NCBI GenBank assembly: GCA_041674345.1
Contig: JBAYVY010000251.1
Location: 1-5,495, forward strand
DNA: 5,495 nt
Direction: 5' to 3'
Source: JBAYVY01 sp041674345
Lineage (GTDB): Bacteria > Planctomycetota > Phycisphaerae > Phycisphaerales > Zrk34
In this document: positions 1 through 5,384 of the stretch, piece by piece
Layout of the letters: each line of letters starts with the position of its first letter
Position numbering within the stretch: the stretch's first letter is position 1
Program-made: the position numbers and the translations under genes
The notes under the pieces: model-generated
The model's input: the letters and a program-made list of their open reading frames with translations, nothing else
What the model was told of the DNA's origin: nothing
The model's database searches: none

Positions 1-159
1 GACTGCCTCAACGGCCGCTACTACCCCACGCATCAGCAATTCCAGCAAGCTGTCCGCGACTCGCTGGCCGCGGTCAACACACGCCATCGGGACAAATTGA
101 AAAGCACCCTCACGCTCAACTTCCAGATGTTCAACGATGTTCAACTATTGGCCGCGTGA
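1..159 (+). CDS. C-terminal fragment of DDE transposase, probably IS630 family
   Basis: Frame 1 is open from the window edge to TGA at 157-159, giving 52 residues. The stretch has a GRYYPT motif, then F-x-x-AVRDSLAAV, then L-x-STLTLNFQ, and ends VQLLAA. This layout, an N/G-R-Y-Y/F-P-T block, an amphipathic helix, and a closing T-x-NF segment, is what I associate with the tail of IS630/Tc1-type DDE transposases. The catalytic DDE residues lie upstream, outside the window. The gene stops only a few bases before a readable host protein frame begins, so the right end of the element must be at about 160-163, and its terminal inverted repeat would overlap the end of the gene. The family call comes from recalled motif similarity only; another DDE family is possible. 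The C-terminus itself looks intact, so the transposase could be functional. Confidence 0.55.
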   Translation, partial: DCLNGRYYPTHQQFQQAVRDSLAAVNTRHRDKLKSTLTLNFQMFNDVQLLAA

Positions 160-161
160 GG

Positions 162-492
162 TATATCAAGTGGATATGACCACCGGCGAAATGACGCTCG
201 CCCGGCGCGTGGACGGCATCTCCCTGTGGATGGTCGGGGCGGCGTTCTCCCCGTCCCACGCCGATACGCTGTATGTCTTCGACGTGTCCATCGGATGGAA
301 CAACGACGATCTGCTTGGTTTCGACACCGCCAATCACTATGCCCGCACCGACATCGCGTTGGAGATTTTCGAGAGCGACTTCAACGCCGGTCCCGGCGAC
401 CTGGCGGCGATGAGATCCCCGAACCGACCGCCGTCGCCCTGCTGGTCCTCGCCCTCACCGGCCTGACGCTTTGCCGCCGCTCGACCCGCTGA
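162..492 (+). pseudogene. 3' remnant of PEP-CTERM exported protein, 5'-truncated and frameshifted
   Basis: Frame 2 reads VYQVDMTTGEMTLARRVDG, then GAAFSPSHADTLYVFDV and FESDFNAGPGDLA. This is the style of beta-propeller-like secreted proteins in which Y-x-V/I-D-x-x-TG repeats precede 'AFSP/ADTLY' segments. Near 401-408 the coding sense jumps to frame 1, which continues GDEIPEPTAVALLVLALTG and ends with a basic CRRSTR tail and TGA at 490-492. That is a complete PEP-CTERM signal: PEP motif, hydrophobic segment, arginine cluster. Such proteins are exported and processed by an exosortase at the membrane. One missing base (gcg-ggc-gat restored) would join both parts. The 5' part is absent: transposase sequence abuts at about 160. 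An ATG at 137 opens the frame-2 ORF, but its first residues derive from the insertion sequence, so it is unlikely to be a real start. The remnant is probably not functional. Confidence 0.7.
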
Positions 493-511
493 ACTTCCGA
501 GAGCCGGAAGT
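493..511. repeat. 7-bp-stem hairpin right after the PEP-CTERM stop
   Basis: ACTTCCG at 493-499 and CGGAAGT at 505-511 are perfect inverted repeats with a 5-base loop. The hairpin begins on the base after the TGA of the PEP-CTERM remnant. No T-run follows, so a classical intrinsic terminator is not supported. The arm sequence is the core of the 12-mer that recurs inside the downstream 964-residue gene, so it may belong to the same dispersed repeat family. Confidence 0.5.
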
Positions 512-695
512 CTGAAACAGGTGGAATTGGGCGGAACCGTGGTGACGGAAAAGGGCGCGGCACGATTGCAAAAACAATTCGCTGATCGGGGACAGGAAAC
601 AAAAATCATCCGTCCCCGACAGGCCTCGTCGGAATAACGCCGTACAGAATGCTTCCGGGTGCAGAGTCGCAGGCGATTCGACCGATAACAACTGC
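512..695. other. intergenic region with REP-type hairpins, no gene seen
   Basis: About 180 bases separate the PEP-CTERM remnant from the 964-residue gene. I see no convincing reading frame in it. It contains the REP-like hairpin at 587-618 and a small hairpin of CCGAC (616-620) with GTCGG (628-632). No strong sigma-70 promoter stands out for the downstream gene; the only A/T-rich patch is about 570-610, which includes the hairpin loop. No Shine-Dalgarno sequence precedes the ATG at 696, which is common in Planctomycetota. Confidence 0.5.
587..618. repeat. REP-like hairpin with bulged base
   Basis: CGGGGAC (587-593) pairs with GTCCCCG (612-618). After a bulged A594, GGA (595-597) pairs with TCC (609-611). 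This makes a 10-bp stem with a single bulge and an 11-base A-rich loop (598-608). The GGGGACAGG...CCGTCCCC shape is that of REP palindromes mobilised by RAYT transposases. Its sequence differs from the ends of the RAYT elements at 3638 and 5267, so it would belong to a different REP family. That assignment is inference. Confidence 0.5.
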
Positions 696-3590
696 ATGGC
701 GCGTGGACGGATCATGGGAGTTTCTCTTGCGCTGTGGCTCGCGGCGACGGCGGTTTGTCCCGTGCGCGGACAAGACAAGACCCGCGATACCATCGCGGGC
801 TTCACAACTTCCGGGACAACTTCCGGGACAACTTCCGGGGGCGGGTCACAATCCCATCGCGTGGTGAAGGTGTTCAATTTCGAGGAGCGGGCGGAGGGCA
901 ACTTTGAAAACATGCCCCGGTACTGGTTCGTCGTGACCGGGCCGAGCTATCCGCGTTACACCGCCGATCAGACCGGCTTCGACGCCACCGTCGCTCACTC
1001 CGGCTCACACAGCTTGAAAATGAAACTCGACGGCGGCTCGGCGGCGCTGGTCCTCCAAACCGGCGCATTGGCGGCGATACCGGGGGCCGACTACATCATC
1101 ATCGCTTCCATCCAAACCAAGAACGTCGTTCACAGCCGGGCGCGCGTCAGCGGGTGGTTCGTCGATCAGCGCGGTCGAGCCGTCGAACGAAGTTCATCCG
1201 CCGGCGAACTGGTGCGATCCAACGGCCAGTGGACCACCGTTCGCTTCCGACTCAACGGCGACTTCGCCGACGCCGCGTGGATCGTGCTGCGACTGGAACT
1301 GCTTCAGGAAGAAGAGTTTGTCCATTCAACGCTCGACAAGCACGCACTGCACCGCCAGGATCTGAACGCCGCGGCCTGGTTCGACGACGTGGCGGTGTAC
1401 CAACTGCCCCGGCTGGACGTGACGACGGACAATCCGGTGAACATCATTCGCGCCCCCGAATCGCCTCAACTGAACGTGCTGGTGCATGACCTGACCGGCG
1501 AAAAGCTGACCAGCGTGGTCCGGCTGTACGACCAGCAGGGACGCCTGGTCGATACGCAGTTGCGGACGCTGACCGGGCGGGAATCGCCGAACTGGACCTG
1601 GCAGCCGCGTATCGACAAGTTCGGCTGGTACTGGGCGGAACTGGACGTGCATACCGCCGGAACAACCGACGGGCTGGTCGGTCGGCGCACCGCCGCCTTT
1701 TTATATCTGCCGACCCGACAGCCGATGTCGCTGACGCAATCGCAACGCTTCGGTCTGGTCGCCGAGCAGATGCCCCCGGAAGTTCGCCCCCTGCTTCCGC
1801 AAGTGATCGAACGCATCGGTTGCGGCTCGGTGGTGACGGATGTGTGGAACCCCGCGACCACAGCCGACGACCTGGAAAACATGCGCACCGAGCCGGATGC
1901 GGTCATCGACACGCTGCTCAAGCGGCGACTGCTGGTCAGCTTGTCCCTGGCGGGCGTCCCGGCCCCGCTGGCGGAACTGGCCAAGGCCGACCCCGACAAG
2001 CCCTGGGCGCTGCTGGCCGATGATCCGAAACTCTGGCGGGACGATCTGAAGGCGGCCCTCGTGCGCTACGGCCAGCAGGTGCATCGCTGGCAGATCGGCG
2101 CGGCGACCGACGAGGAACTGTTCTGGCGCCCCGACAGCGCAACCGAATATGCGAAACTGGCAAGCTGGTTCGCCCAGATGGCCCCGCGCGCCGAAATCGT
2201 CGCGCCCTGGCCGGCACACCTGATGCGTCAGCCCGCCGGTCGAGCGATGGGCGCGTTGATGGTGAATGTGTCCGCGTCCATCCCGCACGACCAGATCGGC
2301 CCCTACCTGGCGTCACTCGGCAAAACACACACCCAAACCGACGTGCTGCTCCGTTCGCTGGGTCTGAAAGACTATGACCACGTCCAACGCGAACAAGACC
2401 TGGCGATGCGACTGATCGAATCATGGTCATCCGCCGCCCCCGGAAGTGCCCCCGCCCCCGGAAGTTCAAGCAACTCAGCCAACCCGCCGCGCACGGTCTA
2501 TCTGTCTTCGCCCTGGTTCGCATCGCAGGGGCGTTACCCGGCCCTGATACCCGACCCGGTGCTGGGCGTGTTCGCCTGTGCGATGGATCGGCTGGCCGGT
2601 CGGCGCGTCGTCGCGGAATTGCCGATCCAGCCGGGCGTGCGATGTCTGATTCTCGAAGGAGCCGACGGTTCCAAACTTCCGGGGGCGGGGGCGCTGGCGG
2701 GAGCGCTGGCGTTGTGGCTGGAACAGGCCGAGCAATCGCGCGTGCCGGTGGCGATGTACCTCGGCGAAATGCCGGAGCAGGTCGATCTGTTCGGCAATCG
2801 CGCCCCCCTGCCGACCCGCGACGGCGTGCAACATTTCATCGTCACCGCCTCGCCCATGTTCATCGAAGGCGTCGATACCAAACTCATCCGTTTCCGCGCC
2901 GCCATGCGCTTCGCACCCGCCGTCGTCCAGTCCAGCTATCAGGTCCATCCCCTCACGCTGGGCATCGCCAATCCGTGGAACCACCCCATCACAGGCCGGC
3001 TGAAACTCACCGGCCTGCCCGACTGGGACATCCGCCCCCGTGTCATCCCCTTCACCATCGCCCCCGGTGGCGCGACCGTCGTGCCGATGGAACTCACCTT
3101 CCCCATCAGTGAAACCGCCGGCGAAAAACATGTCACCGGCTCCGTCGAACTCGAAGGCGAACGCCACTTCCAACTCGACGTCTCCATCCCCCTGCCCATC
3201 GGCCTGAAAGACATGGAACACAACGCCACGCTCACGCTGGAAAAGGCAAGGGACGAAGGGACGGAGGGACGAAGGGACGAAGGCAAGACCGGCCCCGCCT
3301 CTTCCACTTCGTCCCTCCGTCCCTCCGTCCCTTCGTCCCTTCCTATGGACGTCATGGTCAACATGCTCGTCACCAACCGCGGCTCAACGCCCCAGTCGCT
3401 CTACGCCTTCGCCACCGCCAAAGATCGCGCCCGCCAGGAACGCATCATCGCCAATCTCGCCCCAGGCCAAACCATTTTGAAAAAGTTCCGCATCCCCGAC
3501 GCCGCGTCCCTCTCCGGATCGCAAATCCGCGTGGGCCTGCGCCAAATGAACGGCCCCGCCATGCTCAACCAACTGCTCGACGTGCCCTGA
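696..3590 (+). CDS. large exported multidomain protein, glycosidase-like architecture
   Basis: This 964-residue protein probably acts outside the cytoplasm on polysaccharide; the exact activity is unknown. The start at 696 gives a Sec signal peptide with arginines at 3 and 5 and a hydrophobic core at 8-20, cleaved near 25. An ATG at 714 is possible but would lose the charged n-region. A Ser/Thr/Gly linker (36-53) leads to a jelly-roll, carbohydrate-binding-like domain (about 55-237; HSGSHSLKMKLDGG, then AAWFDDVAVYQ). An Ig-like sandwich follows (240-340), then a barrel-like region (about 345-578) in which HRWQIGAATDEELFW (463-477) sits where clan GH-A enzymes carry W-x-I-x-NEP. Residues 600-728 end in a glycosidase-type beta-domain (QVDLFGN, ASPMFIEGVD). 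Next are a NEW3-like sandwich (745-835) and a final beta-domain. I see no clear catalytic acid pair. Repeat-derived linkers interrupt residues 579-592, 660-666 and 851-882. The gene is convergent with the GH39-like gene downstream. Confidence 0.8.
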   Translation: MARGRIMGVSLALWLAATAVCPVRGQDKTRDTIAGFTTSGTTSGTTSGGGSQSHRVVKVFNFEERAEGNFENMPRYWFVVTGPSYPRYTADQTGFDATVAHSGSHSLKMKLDGGSAALVLQTGALAAIPGADYIIIASIQTKNVVHSRARVSGWFVDQRGRAVERSSSAGELVRSNGQWTTVRFRLNGDFADAAWIVLRLELLQEEEFVHSTLDKHALHRQDLNAAAWFDDVAVYQLPRLDVTTDNPVNIIRAPESPQLNVLVHDLTGEKLTSVVRLYDQQGRLVDTQLRTLTGRESPNWTWQPRIDKFGWYWAELDVHTAGTTDGLVGRRTAAFLYLPTRQPMSLTQSQRFGLVAEQMPPEVRPLLPQVIERIGCGSVVTDVWNPATTADDLENMRTEPDAVIDTLLKRRLLVSLSLAGVPAPLAELAKADPDKPWALLADDPKLWRDDLKAALVRYGQQVHRWQIGAATDEELFWRPDSATEYAKLASWFAQMAPRAEIVAPWPAHLMRQPAGRAMGALMVNVSASIPHDQIGPYLASLGKTHTQTDVLLRSLGLKDYDHVQREQDLAMRLIESWSSAAPGSAPAPGSSSNSANPPRTVYLSSPWFASQGRYPALIPDPVLGVFACAMDRLAGRRVVAELPIQPGVRCLILEGADGSKLPGAGALAGALALWLEQAEQSRVPVAMYLGEMPEQVDLFGNRAPLPTRDGVQHFIVTASPMFIEGVDTKLIRFRAAMRFAPAVVQSSYQVHPLTLGIANPWNHPITGRLKLTGLPDWDIRPRVIPFTIAPGGATVVPMELTFPISETAGEKHVTGSVELEGERHFQLDVSIPLPIGLKDMEHNATLTLEKARDEGTEGRRDEGKTGPASSTSSLRPSVPSSLPMDVMVNMLVTNRGSTPQSLYAFATAKDRARQERIIANLAPGQTILKKFRIPDAASLSGSQIRVGLRQMNGPAMLNQLLDVP
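781..799. repeat. perfect 8-bp palindrome inside coding sequence
   Basis: CCCGCGAT (781-788) and ATCGCGGG (792-799) pair perfectly around a 3-base loop. The hairpin lies just past the signal-peptide codons of the 964-residue gene and directly before the 12-bp tandem repeat, so it would form early in the mRNA. Confidence 0.6.
807..845 (+). repeat. 12-bp tandem repeat encoding TTSG linker
   Basis: ACTTCCGGGACA occurs twice in tandem (807-818, 819-830), followed by a variant, ACTTCCGGGGGCGGG (831-845). The 12-bp period equals four codons, so copies add or drop TTSG units without breaking the frame. It encodes a flexible linker (residues 37-51) between the signal peptide and the first beta-domain. 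The variant copy contains the inverse complement of the 12-mer repeated elsewhere in the gene. Confidence 0.85.
1772..1783 (+). repeat. copy of dispersed 12-mer GCCCCCGGAAGT
   Basis: This is an exact copy of the 12-mer found five times in the 964-residue gene. Here it encodes MPPEV, which reads like native protein sequence rather than an inserted linker, so this copy may be coincidental or the ancestral one. Confidence 0.45.
2436..2465 (+). repeat. two 12-mer copies forming an Ala/Pro/Gly/Ser linker
   Basis: GCCCCCGGAAGT occurs at 2436-2447 and again at 2454-2465, separated by GCCCCC. It encodes AAPGSAPAPGS (residues 580-590), a low-complexity linker between the barrel-like region and the RTVYLSSPWF strand. 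The last 18 bases (2448-2465) are the exact reverse complement of 2675-2692. Confidence 0.7.
2675..2692 (-). repeat. inverted partner of the 18-bp repeat at 2448-2465
   Basis: ACTTCCGGGGGCGGGGGC is the perfect reverse complement of 2448-2465. It encodes the KLPGAGA segment (residues 660-666), which sits between LILEGADGS and ALALWLEQ. In related glycosidase beta-domains this is usually a short turn, so the segment looks inserted. Confidence 0.7.
3248..3341. repeat. 35-bp inverted repeat of GGACGAAG units inside coding sequence
   Basis: The left arm (3248-3282) has four tandem 8-bp units: GGACGAAG, GGACGGAG, GGACGAAG, GGACGAAG. The right arm (3307-3341) is their reverse complement with one mismatch in 35 positions. 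The loop is 3283-3306. The frame stays open, giving RDEGTEGRRDEG from one arm and SSLRPSVPSSL from the other (residues 852-882) between what look like two beta-strand segments, ATLTLEK and MDVMVNMLVTN. The composition is unlike the rest of the protein, so this is best read as an inserted simple-sequence hairpin element. Confidence 0.85.
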
Positions 3591-3633
3591 CCCCTGCGCG
3601 GCGCCACCGTTCCCCCTTCACCCACCGCGGGGC

Positions 3634-3755
3634 GACAAAAAGGGGATGAGTACCTGTAGTGGCAGCAAGAGGACGCGGGTGCGCGAGGTGCGGACATGGC
3701 CGGAAGCACGACAACAACACAGCAACGTGGTGTTTCACGTCCCCAATCGCGGCAA
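3634..3755 (+). repeat. left copy of a 122-bp perfect direct repeat
   Basis: Base-by-base reading shows identity with 5263-5384 at a constant offset of 1629. The repeat starts GACAAAAAGGGG and ends in CGCGGCAA. It is the 5' end of a RAYT element plus four bases of flank (GACA). The sequences diverge at 3756 and 5385. Confidence 0.9.
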
Positions 3756-3786
3756 TGTTCCCAAATATATGTACTCATCCCCTTTT
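3638..3786 (+). mobile_element. 149-bp MITE-like deletion derivative of a RAYT element
   Basis: AAAAGGGGATGAGTAC (3638-3653) and GTACTCATCCCCTTTT (3771-3786) are perfect 16-bp inverted repeats. The left 118 bp of the element match the 5' end of the longer RAYT element at 5267; the last 31 bp do not match anything visible here and presumably come from its 3' end. The junction is at about 3755/3756. It cannot encode a transposase and would depend on one supplied in trans. It lies between the two convergent genes, and its right end overlaps the 3' end of the GH39-like gene. Confidence 0.75.
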
Positions 3787-3795
3787 CTCCGCTAG
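3646..3795 (+). pseudogene. truncated RAYT reading frame in the deletion derivative
   Basis: ATG at 3646, inside the left inverted repeat, opens a 49-codon frame ending at TAG 3793-3795. Residues 1-37 are identical to the longer RAYT copy and include the VVFHVPNRGN motif (28-37). After the deletion junction the frame runs into VPKYMYSSPFLR, encoded by the right terminal repeat. All catalytic parts are missing, so it is a remnant. Confidence 0.65.
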
Positions 3796-5118
3796 CAGGA
3801 GCAGGGCGACGGAGTGATCGGACATTTCGACGGCGGTGGGAGGGGCTTTACAGACCTGGTCGATGCGAACCGGTTGCAGGTCGCGGTCGCAGTCGAGGAT
3901 CAGAATCTGACGAACGTCCATGCCGGCGGGCAGATTGAGGAACTCGAATTTTTCGCCGGTGTATCGGCCGTCGTTTTTGCTGTACTCGTTGTTGACGTAT
4001 TTGCTAAGCAGGACGGCGGCTTTGTTGCGGGGGCGGTCGATGGCGGCCAGGCAGCGAATGGGCGAGTTGTGCAGGGTGACGCGGAGCCGCTCGGGGTAGC
4101 CGAGCATTGTTTCAAAGGCGCGGAAGGCGGAGAAGGTTTTCTGGGGCACGCCGTAGATGTCGAACAGGCCGCAGAGCGGACTGCTGGGCGAGCCGTCGTA
4201 GTAATTGGCGACATCGACGGGTGCATCCTGAAGGGCGATGAGGACGGAAGCGGCGAAGCTGGCACCGATGTGGTTTTTGAGCATTTCGCAGTAGGCGCGT
4301 CGTTCATATTCCCGTCCTCGTCCCCAGGGGCCGATGTGGCGGTTCCATTCGTTGAGGTGGCTGGTGGTGGCGTGGAAGCCGTACTCATCAAGCAGGCGGC
4401 GGACCACCCTGGCGTGTTCGACAAACTGTGCGGGATCGGCGTTGTAAAGGTGCCAAGAGAAGAAGTCGAGCGGCAGCCGGTGTTCGCGGCAATAGGCGAG
4501 AAATTGGGGAATCTTGCCCTCGTGTTGGACGTAGCCGACGGCGAATCCACCGATTTGAAGCGAGGAATCGAGGGCTTTGAGCGTTCTGGAGGTGGTGGCG
4601 TAGAGCTGGAGGTATTGCTCGAAGCTGCCGGCCCACATGCAGTCGCCGATGTCCGGTTCGTTCCAGATTTCCCAGTGGGTGATGTTGTGGTGGAAGCCGT
4701 CGGCCCAACCGTGGTTGTAGTGGCGGATGACGTTGCGGCAGATCGCGGCCCAGCGGTCGAAGTTTTTGGGAGGATGAGTGTGGTACTTTCGCGGGGAATG
4801 TTCGATGCTGGTGCCGAGGCGATAGACGATTTTCGCACCGGTGTCGAGGATGGATTGGAGGTAGGCGTCGGTGCGTGAGAAGTCGTAGTTGGCCGGATTT
4901 TCGGGGTCGGCGTCGGGATTGGGAAAGATTTGAGGGATATCGACTTCGCGGGGATGGGGCCAGTTGGAATCGTGGATGCGAACCCACGGTATGGCCGCCT
5001 CGCGGTAATAGTCGGAAACATCCACCAGGCCTTGCAGGGTGACCGGGCCGTTGTTGACGCCGTGCAGAGGTTTGAGGGTTCCGGCGGAAGTGCTGAAATC
5101 GATGGTTGCGGAGAACAT
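3775..5118 (-). CDS. GH39-like glycoside hydrolase (clan GH-A TIM barrel)
   Basis: This 447-residue enzyme should be a retaining glycosidase; beta-xylosidase or a related exo-activity is likely, but the substrate cannot be read from sequence. The barrel strands are visible in order: LHGVNN (18-23), IPWVRIHD (43-50), KIVYRLGTS (96-104), THWEIWNEPD (147-156), LQIGGFAVGY (187-196), FFSWHLYN (219-226), TSHLNEWN (252-259), SVLIALQD (291-298). E154 in WNEPD is the expected acid/base and E257 in NEWN the expected nucleophile. H223 in SWHLY matches the conserved strand-6 position. Residues from about 340 form a C-terminal beta-domain. No signal peptide is seen, so it is probably cytoplasmic and works on imported oligosaccharides. 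No other ATG or GTG occurs in frame upstream before a stop at 5236-5238, so ATG 5118 is the best start. Its last codons and TGA lie in the right end of the deleted RAYT element. GH39 membership is by motif; another clan-A family is possible. Confidence 0.85.
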   Translation of the reverse strand: MFSATIDFSTSAGTLKPLHGVNNGPVTLQGLVDVSDYYREAAIPWVRIHDSNWPHPREVDIPQIFPNPDADPENPANYDFSRTDAYLQSILDTGAKIVYRLGTSIEHSPRKYHTHPPKNFDRWAAICRNVIRHYNHGWADGFHHNITHWEIWNEPDIGDCMWAGSFEQYLQLYATTSRTLKALDSSLQIGGFAVGYVQHEGKIPQFLAYCREHRLPLDFFSWHLYNADPAQFVEHARVVRRLLDEYGFHATTSHLNEWNRHIGPWGRGREYERRAYCEMLKNHIGASFAASVLIALQDAPVDVANYYDGSPSSPLCGLFDIYGVPQKTFSAFRAFETMLGYPERLRVTLHNSPIRCLAAIDRPRNKAAVLLSKYVNNEYSKNDGRYTGEKFEFLNLPAGMDVRQILILDCDRDLQPVRIDQVCKAPPTAVEMSDHSVALLLLAEKRG

Positions 5119-5205
5119 AACTTTAGTCCGTTGGAGCCGTTGGCCGGCCTGTTCGAGAAAGTCGAATGCTGTGGGATTACGAAAAGGTTTCCAGACGCAG
5201 ACGAG

Positions 5206-5234
5206 TAAATATCCGAAGCGGCTGGCGGCGTCAA
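5206..5234 (-). promoter_or_regulatory. candidate sigma-70 promoter of the GH39-like gene
   Basis: Read on the minus strand, TTGACG (5234-5229) and TATTTA (5211-5206) are separated by exactly 17 bases. Transcription would start near 5199, giving a leader of about 80 bases before ATG 5118. The leader has no strong Shine-Dalgarno sequence. The match is good but rests on pattern alone. Confidence 0.4.
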
Positions 5235-5262
5235 ACTATGTTTTTCTGTGTTCAAACTGGAT

Positions 5263-5384
5263 GACAAAAAGGGGATGAGTACCTGTAGTGGCAGCAAGAG
5301 GACGCGGGTGCGCGAGGTGCGGACATGGCCGGAAGCACGACAACAACACAGCAACGTGGTGTTTCACGTCCCCAATCGCGGCAA
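5263..5384 (+). repeat. right copy of the 122-bp perfect direct repeat
   Basis: This is identical to 3634-3755 and in the same orientation. Together the copies bracket the whole GH39-like gene and its upstream region (unit length 1629 bp). After 5384 the sequence continues into the intact transposase frame, unlike the left copy. Confidence 0.9.

Noticed and set aside
16..21. Lipoprotein signal for the 964-residue protein at ATAVC (residues 17-21).
   Set aside because: The residue before the cysteine is valine and there is no proper lipobox, so a Sec signal peptide cleaved near residue 25 fits better. The coordinates given are residue numbers of the protein.
401..412. Programmed ribosomal frameshift linking the PEP-CTERM body to its sorting signal.
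   Set aside because: No slippery heptamer or suitable downstream structure is seen at the shift; a simple one-base deletion in a GC run, in an already truncated gene, is the simpler explanation.
3248..3341. CRISPR-like array of short repeats.
   Set aside because: The 8-bp units are contiguous without spacers and the two halves are inverted, which is a palindromic simple-sequence hairpin rather than a CRISPR array.
3591..3637. Terminator hairpin after the 964-residue gene, from CGCGG (3597-3601) with CCGCG (3625-3629).
   Set aside because: The stem is only 5 bp with a loose extension, a long loop and no T-run, so an intrinsic terminator is not supported.
3814..4878. Long plus-strand open frame of 354 codons opposite the GH39-like gene.
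   Set aside because: It is antisense to a gene with clear catalytic motifs, its composition is Gly/Val/Ala-rich without recognisable domains, and high GC content commonly keeps such antisense frames open.
3900..5354. Minus-strand open frame of 484 codons overlapping the GH39-like gene.
   Set aside because: It is a shifted-frame shadow, rich in Ser, Thr and Pro with no domain sense. The GH39-like frame carries WNEPD and NEWN motifs instead.
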